Shown here piece by piece: positions 56,295-64,000 of a stretch of 64,000 bases of DNA (position 1 is the first letter of the stretch; each line of letters starts with the position of its first letter). The stretch is from UBA7672 sp963784415 (lineage in GTDB: Bacteria; Pseudomonadota; Alphaproteobacteria; Caulobacterales; Hyphomonadaceae). The notes under the pieces were generated by a model. That model had not been told where the DNA came from. It saw nothing but the letters and a program-made list of their open reading frames with translations, and made no database searches. Position numbers and translations under genes: made by a program. The stretch covers positions 186,001 to 250,000 of the forward strand of contig CAWARK010000014.1 in the NCBI GenBank assembly GCA_963784415.1. The letters run 5' to 3'.

Positions 56295-58743
56295 TCAATT
56301 GCCGCGAGGGCGGGCACGACTGGTCGGAATGGCGGCAGCCGGGTCGTCCGGCCAATTATGCTTGGGGTAGCGCCCCTTCATGTCCTTTTTCATGTCGTGA
56401 TAGCCACCACGCCAGAAACCCGGAATGTCGCGAGTCACGGCAACAGGCTTGAACGCTGGGGAAAGCAAAGTGACCGTCAAAGCGATTCTACCGTCCGCAA
56501 TTGTCGGATGAGTCGCGAGCCCGAACGCCTCCTGCACCTTGCACTCCACCGCGGGGCCGCCCTCCGCGCCGTAGTCGATGTGGACGTCGCGGCCGACCGG
56601 TGTGGTCCAGGTCTTTGGCGCGAGACGGCTGAGGTCGCGCGGAAGGGGCCAGTCGAGCTGGGTAAGGAGAGCGTCGCTCACCTGACCGCCGGAAAGAGAG
56701 TCGAGAGCGGCCGGGCTGTCGAGCTGGGGGCCAAGCCAGTCTGCGAGGCGGGACATGGCGAGGTCGGCAAAGCTGGACGGCCAAGGATCACCGATCACGC
56801 GGCTGAGCAGGTCGACGCGGCGGATAATGGTCTGGGCGCCCTCGCCATGACGCAGCAGGCCAAGGCCCTGCTCGCGGATGGCTACGAGAAGAGCTTGCCG
56901 GACAAGATCTCCCGACGGCGTCGGGAGGGGGGTGTCTTCGAGGTTGATGGCGCCGAGGGTTTTTAACCGACGGGCGCGGACGCGGCGGGATTCTGGGTCG
57001 AAGCGGGCTTCCTCGCGCGTTTCGACGGCGTCGGAGCTGAGGGCCTCTTCTTCTGAATAGCGGCCGGCCAGCGTGATGCGGAGATCTGCGCCGCTGCCGG
57101 TCATGTCGGCGACAACGATCCATTGCTGTGACGCCATCGGATCAGTTTCGTCCAGCACGCGCGCCGCGACCGCCCGCCAGGATGAAGCGGCCGGGCGCCG
57201 AACCGCGCAGGCGGCCAATGCGTTCGGGGAAGCCGAGGGCAAGAACGGCAGCGGCGCTGATCGGCGCGGCGGTTTTGCCGCCGGCCAGCTTCGCCCAGCG
57301 AATGGCGAGATCGCGCATGGCGCGGCTGCGCTGGCCGGTGTCGGACCGAAAGCGCGACAGGCGCTGGTCGAGATCGCTGGAGCGGCCACCGAGATCGCGC
57401 TCAGAGAGGAGTGCTGCAATATCGGCCGCGAGTTGCGCCTGTCCGATCTCGGCCCCGCGCAGCACCATCAACGCAAGGCGTGGCGGCAGGGGGAAATCGC
57501 TCAGGCGTTTGCCCAGCGCAGTTATCTCGCCATCTGAAGTAAGCGCATGGCTGGCGAGCAGGCGTTCGCGGGCGAGCCGCCACGGCGTTTCGCGTGGCGG
57601 ATTGAGCCAGCTGAGATCGCCAGGCGTCTTTGCGCCCCAGCGCGCCAGATCGAGCGCGAGGCCCGTCAGATCGGCGTTCTCGATCTCGGGTGAGGGCGAA
57701 GCTGCAAAGCCGCGCATCTCGGCTTCGCGCCAGAGACGGTAGCACACGCCCGGCCCTGTGCGGCCCGCGCGGCCGCGGCGCTGGTCGGCGTTGGCGACGG
57801 CGAGGCGGATGGTTTCAAGACGCGAGACGCCGATCTGTGGGTCGAAGCGCGGAACACGCGCAAAGCCGCAATCCACAACGACGCGCACGCCTTCGATGGT
57901 GATGGCGCTTTCGGCGATGTCGGTGGCGACAACAACCTTGCGCTTGCCTTTTGGTGCGGGCGCGATGGCTTCGGTCTGTTCCTGCGGCGTGAGCGCGCCA
58001 TAGAGCGGCGCGATGATAACGTCGTCCGCGACAGGCCCGATGCGATCGACGGTCCGCTGGATCTCCGCGACGCCGGGCAGGAAGGCGAGAACGGAGCCGT
58101 CTTCCTCGAACAGCGCCTTGCGGATCGCGGCGGCCACCTGATCCTCCAGACGTTCGCGCGGCTCGTAGCCCAGATAGCGCGTTTCCACGGGCCACGCGCG
58201 GCCGAGACTTTCGACAACAGGGCCGTCGAAGAAGTCGCGCGTGAGATTGCCGGGCAGGGTCGCCGACATCAGCACGATGCGCAGGTCTTCGCGGATGACC
58301 GACTGCGCATCCATGGCGAAGGCGAGGCCCTCGTCCGCATCGAGCGAGCGTTCGTGGAATTCGTCGAACAGCACGGCGGCAATGCCGTCGAGGCCGGGGT
58401 CTGACAGCACCATGCGGCTGAAGACGCCTTCGGTGACGACTTCGATGCGCGTGGCGTTGGAAACTCGCACATCAAGGCGCGACCGGATGCCAATGGTCTG
58501 GCCGACCTTCTCGCCAAGCGTGGACGCCATGCGTTCGGCGGCGGCGCGGGCGGCAATGCGGCGGGGCTCGACCAGGATCAGCTTGCGGTCGCCGCGCCAG
58601 TCTTCTTCCAGAAGGGCAAGTGGTACGCGGGTCGTCTTTCCGGCGCCCGGCGGAGCGGAGATAACAAGGCGCGTGCGCTCGCGCAGTTCGGCCACGATCT
58701 GCGGGATCACGTCTTCGATGGGAAGGTCGGAGGGCGGAAGCAT
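56295..58743 (-). CDS. hrpB: ATP-dependent helicase HrpB (frameshifted at ~57160)
   Basis: This DEAH-type helicase has Walker A SAPPGAGKTTRVPLALL, motif II DEFHERSLDADE, motif III MSATLPG, VVVATDIAESAITIEGV and motif VI QRRGRAGRTGPGVCYRLW. The frame breaks in GRG-A-RAGRN. Removing one C near 57160 gives GRGAVLDETDPMASQQWIVVADMTG, the standard HrpB C-terminal region, and the protein is then ~815 residues. HrpB is a conserved RNA helicase-like protein without firm function. Its ATG at 58743 faces the hairpin-rich intergenic region. Confidence 0.88.
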
Positions 58744-59181
58744 CCGCTGGGGCGTAGCAGAGGTTGGAGTGGACCTCTAGAATTGATGGTGGGGGTGCGT
58801 GAGCACTTCCCACTTTGTGAACAGCCCCTGCCGGGGCGTTCGCGCCTCGATGCCCTGCCGGGCGTTCGAGCGCTCGAATTGATCCGCAGGATCAATTCGT
58901 CCCTTCGGGACCGCTGCTCACTCCCCGGGGTCAAATCGCGCTTTCGGCGCCGTCGCTCACCCCTCCGTCTCGCCGCAAAAATGCGGCAAGTCGTCTCCGA
59001 ACTGTGCGAAAAGGCGCCCCGGTGTCGCCGGAATGCAGAATGTGTCGATCCGGCTTGGTCGATCCAATTTAGTCATTCGACGATGATGCTGCGTTGCGCC
59101 GGATCATCGCCTCAAAGATTACGGTCGCGTCAACGCGGAGCCGCTCGATGTATTCTTCGGAGCTGTATGCTTTGGGCCTCA
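58744..59181. other. Non-coding, hairpin-rich region upstream of hrpB
   Basis: No convincing gene lies between the hrpB start and the GFA-like remnant. It contains five nested or consecutive palindromes (58824-58911), another stem GCCGC-AAAAAT-GCGGC at 58972-58987 and GC-rich sequence (CTCACCCCTCCGTC) like dispersed intergenic repeats of this group. Confidence 0.55.
58824..58911. repeat. Cluster of five short palindromes
   Basis: Consecutive hairpins are GCCCC-TGCC-GGGGC (58824-58837), GCCC-TGCC-GGGC (58852-58863), the 14-base palindrome TTCGAGCGCTCGAA (58865-58878), GAATTGATCC-GCA-GGATCAATTC (58876-58898) and GTCCC-TTC-GGGAC (58899-58911). Stem-loop density this high in under 90 bases suggests a REP/mosaic repeat or a structured leader. 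Confidence 0.75.
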
Positions 59182-59480
59182 TCAAAACCAATAATCTGCT
59201 ACCCACTTTCCATCGCGCGGCAGATCGCGGAACCCACCAAGTTCCTCGAAATGATCAATCGGTTTGTTGGCTACAGCTCCTGAATCGGCCAAGCGCAGAT
59301 TGACCGCGATACGCCAGCGTCGACCAGGCCCATCCATTCGTGAGCGCCAATAGGTGATGCATCCACATGTCGGACAGAAATATAAACCGAGCACTTTGTT
59401 GTGCCGCGCGCAGGACTCTGTCGCGCCCCAATCCTGGATACTTTCCGAAAAGAAGAAAAATGGTGCTCACGGTGTCCCGG
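59182..59480 (-). pseudogene. GFA (CENP-V) family fragment
   Basis: The frame ending at 59182 contains YFCPTCGCITYWRSR, IAVNLRLAD and IDHFEELGGFRD. These are the C-terminal half and second zinc motif of the glutathione-dependent formaldehyde-activating (GFA) fold. The N-terminal CHCGAV and CxxC-containing segments are not found in any nearby frame, and a stop lies upstream at about 59470. It is probably a decayed or truncated gene. Confidence 0.45.
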
Positions 59481-59632
59481 CAAGCGCTCGCGAAGCATAC
59501 CAAGATCCCAGTCCGCCGGCCGCCCAAAACACACCTCCCTATTTTGGGTATTCGCAACGCACAAACCCTAATTCGCGAAGCAATGTTTTAACTGCAATGC
59601 ACCAACATCGCGAACTGTTTCAGGAGTTTGGC

Positions 59633-60736
59633 ATGGCAAATGCCGTCGGCAATTTGGCGCTACTGTTAGACTTGGCGAAAGAGGGCTCGAGCGAAAAGCG
59701 TCGTGAGTTGCTCCGCAAGGTTTCGGATGCATTCCTGGTCACAACTCACAGCCGAACGGAGCGTGAAGCCGAACTGTTTGACGAGATCGTTGGCGCTGTT
59801 GCAGCCGATCTTGAAACGCAGGTACGGGCGGAACTGGCGCGGAAAGTTGCAACAAGTCGTCTTCCGATCCGACGTACGGCGCGGCGCCTCGCACTTGACG
59901 TGATCGACGTGGCTCGGCCTGTCATCGAGACGTCACCGGCGCTTACGCAGGGTGATCTTGTCGATGTCATTAAGCAAACGACCCAAGACCACATGATGGC
60001 GGTCACCAAACGCCCCGACATTGGCGAGCGGGTCTCGAGTGCCCTGGTCGCGAAGGGCGGCGACAACGTGGTGGCCGCGCTTCTCCAGAATACCACAGCG
60101 CGATTGAGTCGGGAGACATACGAGCGCGTTGCGGACAGAGTGTCGCTTTCTCCAGTTCTGCACGCGCCTTTCATTCGCAACCGATCCGTACCCCTGGACC
60201 TGCTGAACGACGTCTACCTCAAGGTGTCGGCAGCTTTGCGTCGGGAAATTATCGGCAAGTTCCAGGGCGCAACGGCCGCTGACGTCGAAGCTGCACTGGA
60301 GGCAAGCCGCGAGCATCTTTCCACCGCGTATGGGGCGCTGCCGAGCGACTATCAACTTGCGAAGGAATACGTCGACGATCTGGTGAGGCGCGGCACCCTT
60401 CAGCCCGCAATGCTTGAGACGATCCTGCGCGACAACAAGCACACATCCTTCCTGATCGCACTCGCACGCCTGGTAGAGGTGGATTTCGATCTTGCGAGCC
60501 GGCTGGTCAAGGCAAAGGATCTCGATGCTCTGGCGATCCTCTGCCGCAATGCCGGGTTCGAACGCGATCTCTTTGTGACACTCTGCATGTTGATCATCGG
60601 AGGAGGCGGCGGCCTCAACAAGGCGCAGCAGTACGGCGAGACCTATGCCCGGGTGCCTATCGCCTCGGCGCAACGGGCGGTTCGGTTCTGGAAGGTCAGA
60701 GCCAACACCGGAATAGCCGTGAGCAGCGCGGCGTGA
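59633..60736 (+). CDS. DUF2336 domain protein
   Basis: The ATG at 59633 follows CAGGAG. The 367-residue, almost entirely helical protein has HEAT-like segments (RRTARRLALDVIDVARPVIETSPALTQGDLVDVIKQTTQDHMMAVTKRPDIGERVSSALVAKGGDNVVAALLQN) and a Gly-rich IIGGGGGLNKAQQYGETYARV near the C-terminus, the pattern of DUF2336. The family is common in alphaproteobacteria, often beside two-component or motility genes; its function is not known to me. The receiver-domain gene starts 16 bases downstream. Confidence 0.82.
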   Translation: MANAVGNLALLLDLAKEGSSEKRRELLRKVSDAFLVTTHSRTEREAELFDEIVGAVAADLETQVRAELARKVATSRLPIRRTARRLALDVIDVARPVIETSPALTQGDLVDVIKQTTQDHMMAVTKRPDIGERVSSALVAKGGDNVVAALLQNTTARLSRETYERVADRVSLSPVLHAPFIRNRSVPLDLLNDVYLKVSAALRREIIGKFQGATAADVEAALEASREHLSTAYGALPSDYQLAKEYVDDLVRRGTLQPAMLETILRDNKHTSFLIALARLVEVDFDLASRLVKAKDLDALAILCRNAGFERDLFVTLCMLIIGGGGGLNKAQQYGETYARVPIASAQRAVRFWKVRANTGIAVSSAA

Positions 60737-60752
60737 ATGTTGGCGCAATGAA

Positions 60753-61631
60753 GTGATGAGCAGCCAGTCCCAGGTCATTCTTATTGCTGACGCCGTTCAG
60801 CAGACGCGAAACCTCATCGCAGAGGTGCTTCGTTCTGTCGGGTTCGAGCACATCGTGTACGCCAAGGATGGGCGCGAATTGCTTGACCTGACGCTGGAGC
60901 ATCATCCTCGCATCGTGATAACTTCATCCCGCTTGCCTGAGCTCTCGGGCCTGGAATTCACGCGCCTCATACGGGCCGGATATCAGGATGTGTCGCGGCA
61001 ATTGTCGATCATCGTCATGACCAACACTGCAACTGTTGGTTTCCTGGAGGCCGCGCGTGAAAGTGGCGCGGATGAGCTGCTTGTCCGTCCATTCACCGCC
61101 CACGCTCTGCTCGTGCGCATTCAAGCAGTGATTGAGCGTCCCCGGGAGTTTGTCGATAGCGCCGTCTATATTGGACCGAGTCGTCGCCGCAAGATGATCG
61201 AACAATACAACGGCCCCATGCGACGGTTTGTTGATCCCGTCGGGGGAGCGGCAGGTGCTGCACTCTGGGAGTCGGCGACAAATCGCGAGGCCGTCCGACA
61301 ATGCGTGAAGGCGATCAGCGAGTCGGCAGAGGGGCTCAACGCTGGAGATCGTCAAAAATTGCAGCAGATATACGCTGCGGTGAAGGACACGGAGACTCTT
61401 GCCGATGAAACCAGGGATGCAATGATGGGAGCGGCGGCCCGATCGCTTGGCCGTTACATCAACGCCATAGGTGCAAAGGGCGTTCCTGATCCTGAAGTCA
61501 TGACGACGCACGTTGATGCCATGCACTCGCTGGGATTGCTTGGAAGCGCCCAGCACCAGGAACGTCAGGATCTGATCGAAGGGTTAGTGCGTATCGTCGA
61601 CAAGAGGCTAGGGCGCTCGAAGGCTGCCTGA
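60753..61631 (+). CDS. Atypical receiver-domain protein lacking phospho-acceptor Asp
   Basis: Residues ~5-125 have the response-regulator fold (QVILIADAVQQTRNLIAEVLRSVGFEHIVYAKDGRELL, LPELSGLEFTRLIR, SGADELLVRPF). The Asp expected four residues before the Pro of LP is Ser58, and the conserved Lys before the final Pro is Arg112. Asp13 of the acidic pocket remains. Phosphorylation in the normal way is therefore unlikely. The C-terminal ~165 residues are helical and unassigned. GTG 60753 or ATG 60756 can start translation. It probably works with the DUF2336 protein 16 bases upstream. Confidence 0.78.
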   Translation: MMSSQSQVILIADAVQQTRNLIAEVLRSVGFEHIVYAKDGRELLDLTLEHHPRIVITSSRLPELSGLEFTRLIRAGYQDVSRQLSIIVMTNTATVGFLEAARESGADELLVRPFTAHALLVRIQAVIERPREFVDSAVYIGPSRRRKMIEQYNGPMRRFVDPVGGAAGAALWESATNREAVRQCVKAISESAEGLNAGDRQKLQQIYAAVKDTETLADETRDAMMGAAARSLGRYINAIGAKGVPDPEVMTTHVDAMHSLGLLGSAQHQERQDLIEGLVRIVDKRLGRSKAA

Positions 61632-61970
61632 GAGCTCAAACCAGTCATGTGGACCGCCGACTTAACGCCGCCGACAAGTCTTCGCCACTTGCTTCTCGGG
61701 CGGCCTTATGAGCGTCGGTACTTCGTTGCCGAACGCCCTCAACCTGTCCGATCGCTGCTGTGGACCGACACGCGGGCGATTCATCAAACTCGCTGAAATG
61801 GAAAATCCGCACGCTTTCGGTTTTGACCTGAGCTCGGCAACGGCATCGTTGCAATCCCTTTCGCCGGACCCGTCGCGCAAACGCTGGCGCCAAACGCGCG
61901 AATGTCCGAATTGGGCCGGTGAGTTCAATCGGTCAGCGCAACACGTACCTTGATAGGAGTATGTGGAGCG
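61632..61970. other. Intergenic region before the IS30 transposase
   Basis: About 340 bases hold no supported gene; short frames on both strands have no family features. The left end of the insertion sequence probably lies within it, near 61900. Confidence 0.45.
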
Positions 61971-63210
61971 ATGACGATGAGGCGAGCATATAGCAGGACG
62001 AAGGTTTCAGCGGCTGAGAGCGCCGAGCTGTGGAAGCGCTGGAAGAAGGGTGAAGGGTGAAGGGCTGCATGCGATCGGCCAGGCGCTGGGCAGAGGGCAT
62101 ACCAGCATTTTCGCGCACATAAGACCGAGCGGCGGCATCAAACCGCCAGCTCGACGACGCTCGATGCGCGCTTTGACGATGGTGGAACGCGAAGAGATCT
62201 CGAGAGGTATCGTTGAAGGCCGGTCTGTCCGGGCGATAGCAAGGGCGCTGGGTCGTTCGGCCTCGACGATCAGTCGCGAGATCCGCCGCAATGGCGGATT
62301 GCGTCGCTACCGGGCTGAAGCAGCCGACAAGCTTGCGTGGAAACGGGCTCTTCGCCCAAAGCCCTGCAAGTTGGCGATACATGGCCAGTTGCGGCAAGCT
62401 GTTGCTGTGAAATTGAAAAGGAACTGGTCGCCCGAACAGATCGCGGGTTGGCTGAAGCGGACACATCCAGCAAACGAGGCGCGACGCGTGTCGCACGAGA
62501 CCATCTATCGAAGCCTTTATGTGCAGGCGCGGGGCGTGCTGAAGCAGGAGCTGATAGCTTATCTGCGATCTCAGCGCCTCTTCCGGCGCTCGCGCCATGC
62601 AACACAAAAGAGAGGCAAGCAGGGCCAGATCGTCGATGCCGTGTCGATCAGCGAACGGCCGGCGTCGGTCGAGGATCGCGCCGTGCCAGGCCACTGGGAG
62701 GGCGACCTCATCTGTGGACCGAACAACAGCAATATCGTCACGTTGGTTGAGCGACATTCGCGCTATGTGATGCTCGCCAGGATCCCGAGCAGGGATACGC
62801 AGACCGTCGTCAACACCTTGATCAAGCAAGTGCGGAAACTGCCGGACGAGCTCTATAAATCGCTGACCTGGGACCGCGGCAAAGAACTCGCTGATCACAA
62901 GCGCTTCACCATGGAAACCAACATCGACGTCTACTTCTGCGATCCGCACAGCCCCTGGCAGCGAGGATCCAACGAAAACACCAATCGGCTGCTCAGGCAG
63001 TACTTTCCAAAAGGAACCGATCTATCGCCCTTCTCGCAGGCGCACCTCAACAAGGTGGCGCGCCAACTCAACGAGCGCCCACGGAAAACGCTGGACTTCC
63101 AATCTCCAGCTGAGCGATTTAGCGAATGTGTTGCGTCGACCGGTTGAGCCCACCGCCCCACAACAGCCGACCGTAAAGTTTGACTCGACTGTCCGGAAAC
63201 TTGGCCATTC
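61899..63210 (+). mobile_element. IS30-family insertion sequence
   Basis: The transposase gene identifies the family. Candidate imperfect ends are GAATGTCCGAATT at about 61900 and its inverted relative GAATGGCCAAGTT (plus-strand 63198-63210), matching at 10 of 13 positions. That gives ~1.3 kb. No clear target duplication was seen and the boundaries are tentative. Confidence 0.5.
61971..63147 (+). CDS. IS30-family transposase (frame broken by a 7-base duplication)
   Basis: The N-terminus MTMRRAYSRTKVSAAESAELWKRWKKGEG is followed in the next frame by LHAIGQALGRGHTSI, a first helix-turn-helix, then the IS30-type HTH (GRSVRAIARALGRSASTISREIRRNGG). The DDE triad is in HWEGDLICG, TWDRGKELADH and the Glu of NENTNRLLRQYFPKG. 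Between the two frames GGTGAAG occurs twice in tandem (62049-62062). Removing one copy restores the reading frame and the family sequence. The copy is probably inactive as read. Confidence 0.85.
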
Positions 63211-63420
63211 TAACCAGGCTCGGGTGTCAGCCTTAGCACAACAATCCCGCGCAGATCACCACCGACCCCGGGCTAACAGCCGAGGGGCGGATCCAAGGCA
63301 TCGCTTCCGTGACCATTTTCTGCCGGACACAACTATACCCCCTCGCCGGAGGCGGGGAGGTGGATCGCGTAGCGAAACGGAGGGGGCTGACCGCGAAGCG
63401 GGCGGACGAGCGTTTGAATG

Positions 63421-63894
63421 TTAGCCGCGCACCGCCGCTTCGATCTTCGCGACGTCGATCTTCTGCATCGGCATCATGGCTTCGAAGGCGCGCCTGGCGG
63501 TCTCGCCGCCCTTGGCCATGGCTTCGGTCAGCACGCGTGGCGTGATCTGCCAGTTGAGGCCCCATTTGTCCTTGCACCAGCCGCACTGGCTTTCTTCGCC
63601 GCCATTGCCGACGATCGCGTTCCAGTAGCGGTCGGTTTCTTCCTGGTCTTCGGTCGCGATCTGGAACGAGAAAGCTTCGCTGTGCTTGAAGATCGGTCCG
63701 CCATTGAGACCGATGCAGGGGATGCCGACGACGGTAAACTCGACGGTCAGCACGTCGTCCTTCTTGCCGCCGGGAAAGTCGCTGGGCGCGCGGTGCACAG
63801 CGCCGACGGACGTGTCGGGAAAGACCGTAGCGTAAAAGCGCGCGGCGGCTTCGGCGTCCTTGTCATACCAGATGCAGATCGTGTTCTTGTTCAT
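63421..63894 (-). CDS. VOC superfamily protein (PhnB/3-demethylubiquinone-like)
   Basis: The 157-residue protein starts at ATG 63894 with AAGGAG upstream. Segments ICIWYDKDAEAAARFYATVFPDTSVG, VEFTVVGIPCIGLNGGPIFKHSEAFSFQIATEDQEETDRYWNAIVGNGGEESQCGWCKDKWGLNWQI and ALMPMQKIDVAKIEAA-like tail fit the paired beta-alpha-beta VOC fold. This PhnB-like group is widespread; metal ligands are partly replaced and no reaction can be assigned. The REP-like, GC-rich sequence 63338-63420 lies just downstream. Confidence 0.85.
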   Translation of the reverse strand: MNKNTICIWYDKDAEAAARFYATVFPDTSVGAVHRAPSDFPGGKKDDVLTVEFTVVGIPCIGLNGGPIFKHSEAFSFQIATEDQEETDRYWNAIVGNGGEESQCGWCKDKWGLNWQITPRVLTEAMAKGGETARRAFEAMMPMQKIDVAKIEAAVRG

Positions 63895-64000
63895 GATTGC
63901 TCCTTGCCAGTTCGCGTGCGCGCCAGTCCCGATGGAATAACCGCTCTGGCGAGGTGGGGTTCCGCGCATATCCGGAGGCCGACGGGCAAGCCATGTTGAG

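Noticed and set aside
61662..61953. Short frames before the IS30 transposase on both strands
   Set aside because: No recognisable domain; part lies at the presumed IS end.

Overview
This is a GC-rich, densely coded window from an alphaproteobacterium. The Fur-family regulator resembles Irr, which is alphaproteobacterial. A DUF2336 gene beside an atypical receiver, a large TonB-dependent receptor and several Caulobacter/Hyphomonas-type families fit Caulobacterales/Hyphomonadaceae, but the order is inference. No rRNA, tRNA, CRISPR array or prophage is visible. The only mobile element recognised is one IS30-family insertion near the right end.

Layout. 1-6.8 kb (minus): an enormous heme-peroxidase/RTX secreted protein that runs off the left edge. 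7.6-10.6 kb (plus): an ECF-type sigma factor and a transmembrane Ser/Thr kinase with a helical-repeat tail. 10.6-16.9 kb (minus): a tightly overlapping operon of a fused hydantoinase/5-oxoprolinase, DUF969 and DUF979 membrane proteins and DUF2891, probably for 5-oxoproline use. 17-19.4 kb (plus): a penicillin-acylase-type Ntn hydrolase. 19.6-25.5 kb (minus): GST-like protein, acyl-CoA dehydrogenase, MaoC-type hydratase, CitE-type lyase, CoA-transferase and LuxR-type regulator. The CoA-transferase/hydratase/lyase trio has the make-up of the Ict/Ich/Ccl itaconate pathway. 25.6-29.4 kb (plus): DUF3604 lipoprotein, PPIase-like protein and HupE/UreJ membrane protein. 29.4-43.3 kb: mixed metabolism and regulation (thiolase, TetR, kynureninase, alpha/beta hydrolase, Irr with a palindromic operator, two serine hydrolases, a CaiB-type CoA-transferase).

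43.35-50.3 kb is the most unusual region. A minus-strand operon with overlapping genes encodes a GH108 muramidase with a long N-terminal region, a TRAFs-binding/TPR-like protein, a protease with two trypsin domains and a small RyR-domain protein. It diverges from a plus-strand gene for a 2TM/double TrkA-N/RyR protein. RyR domains on both arms suggest one signalling or conflict system. 50.3-58.7 kb: a small hypothetical, a tandem TetR regulator, a secreted protein, the TonB receptor with a clear terminator, and HrpB helicase. 58.7-63.9 kb: hairpin-rich non-coding DNA, a GFA-family remnant, the DUF2336/receiver pair, the IS30 copy and a VOC-family protein.

Caution. At least 16 frame breaks, most explained by one extra base, interrupt otherwise conserved genes between 14 and 63 kb. 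Removing or adding the base restores family sequence without further stops. I read most of them as sequencing or assembly indels rather than true pseudogenes. Frameshifted genes are given as one reconstructed span with the break position.
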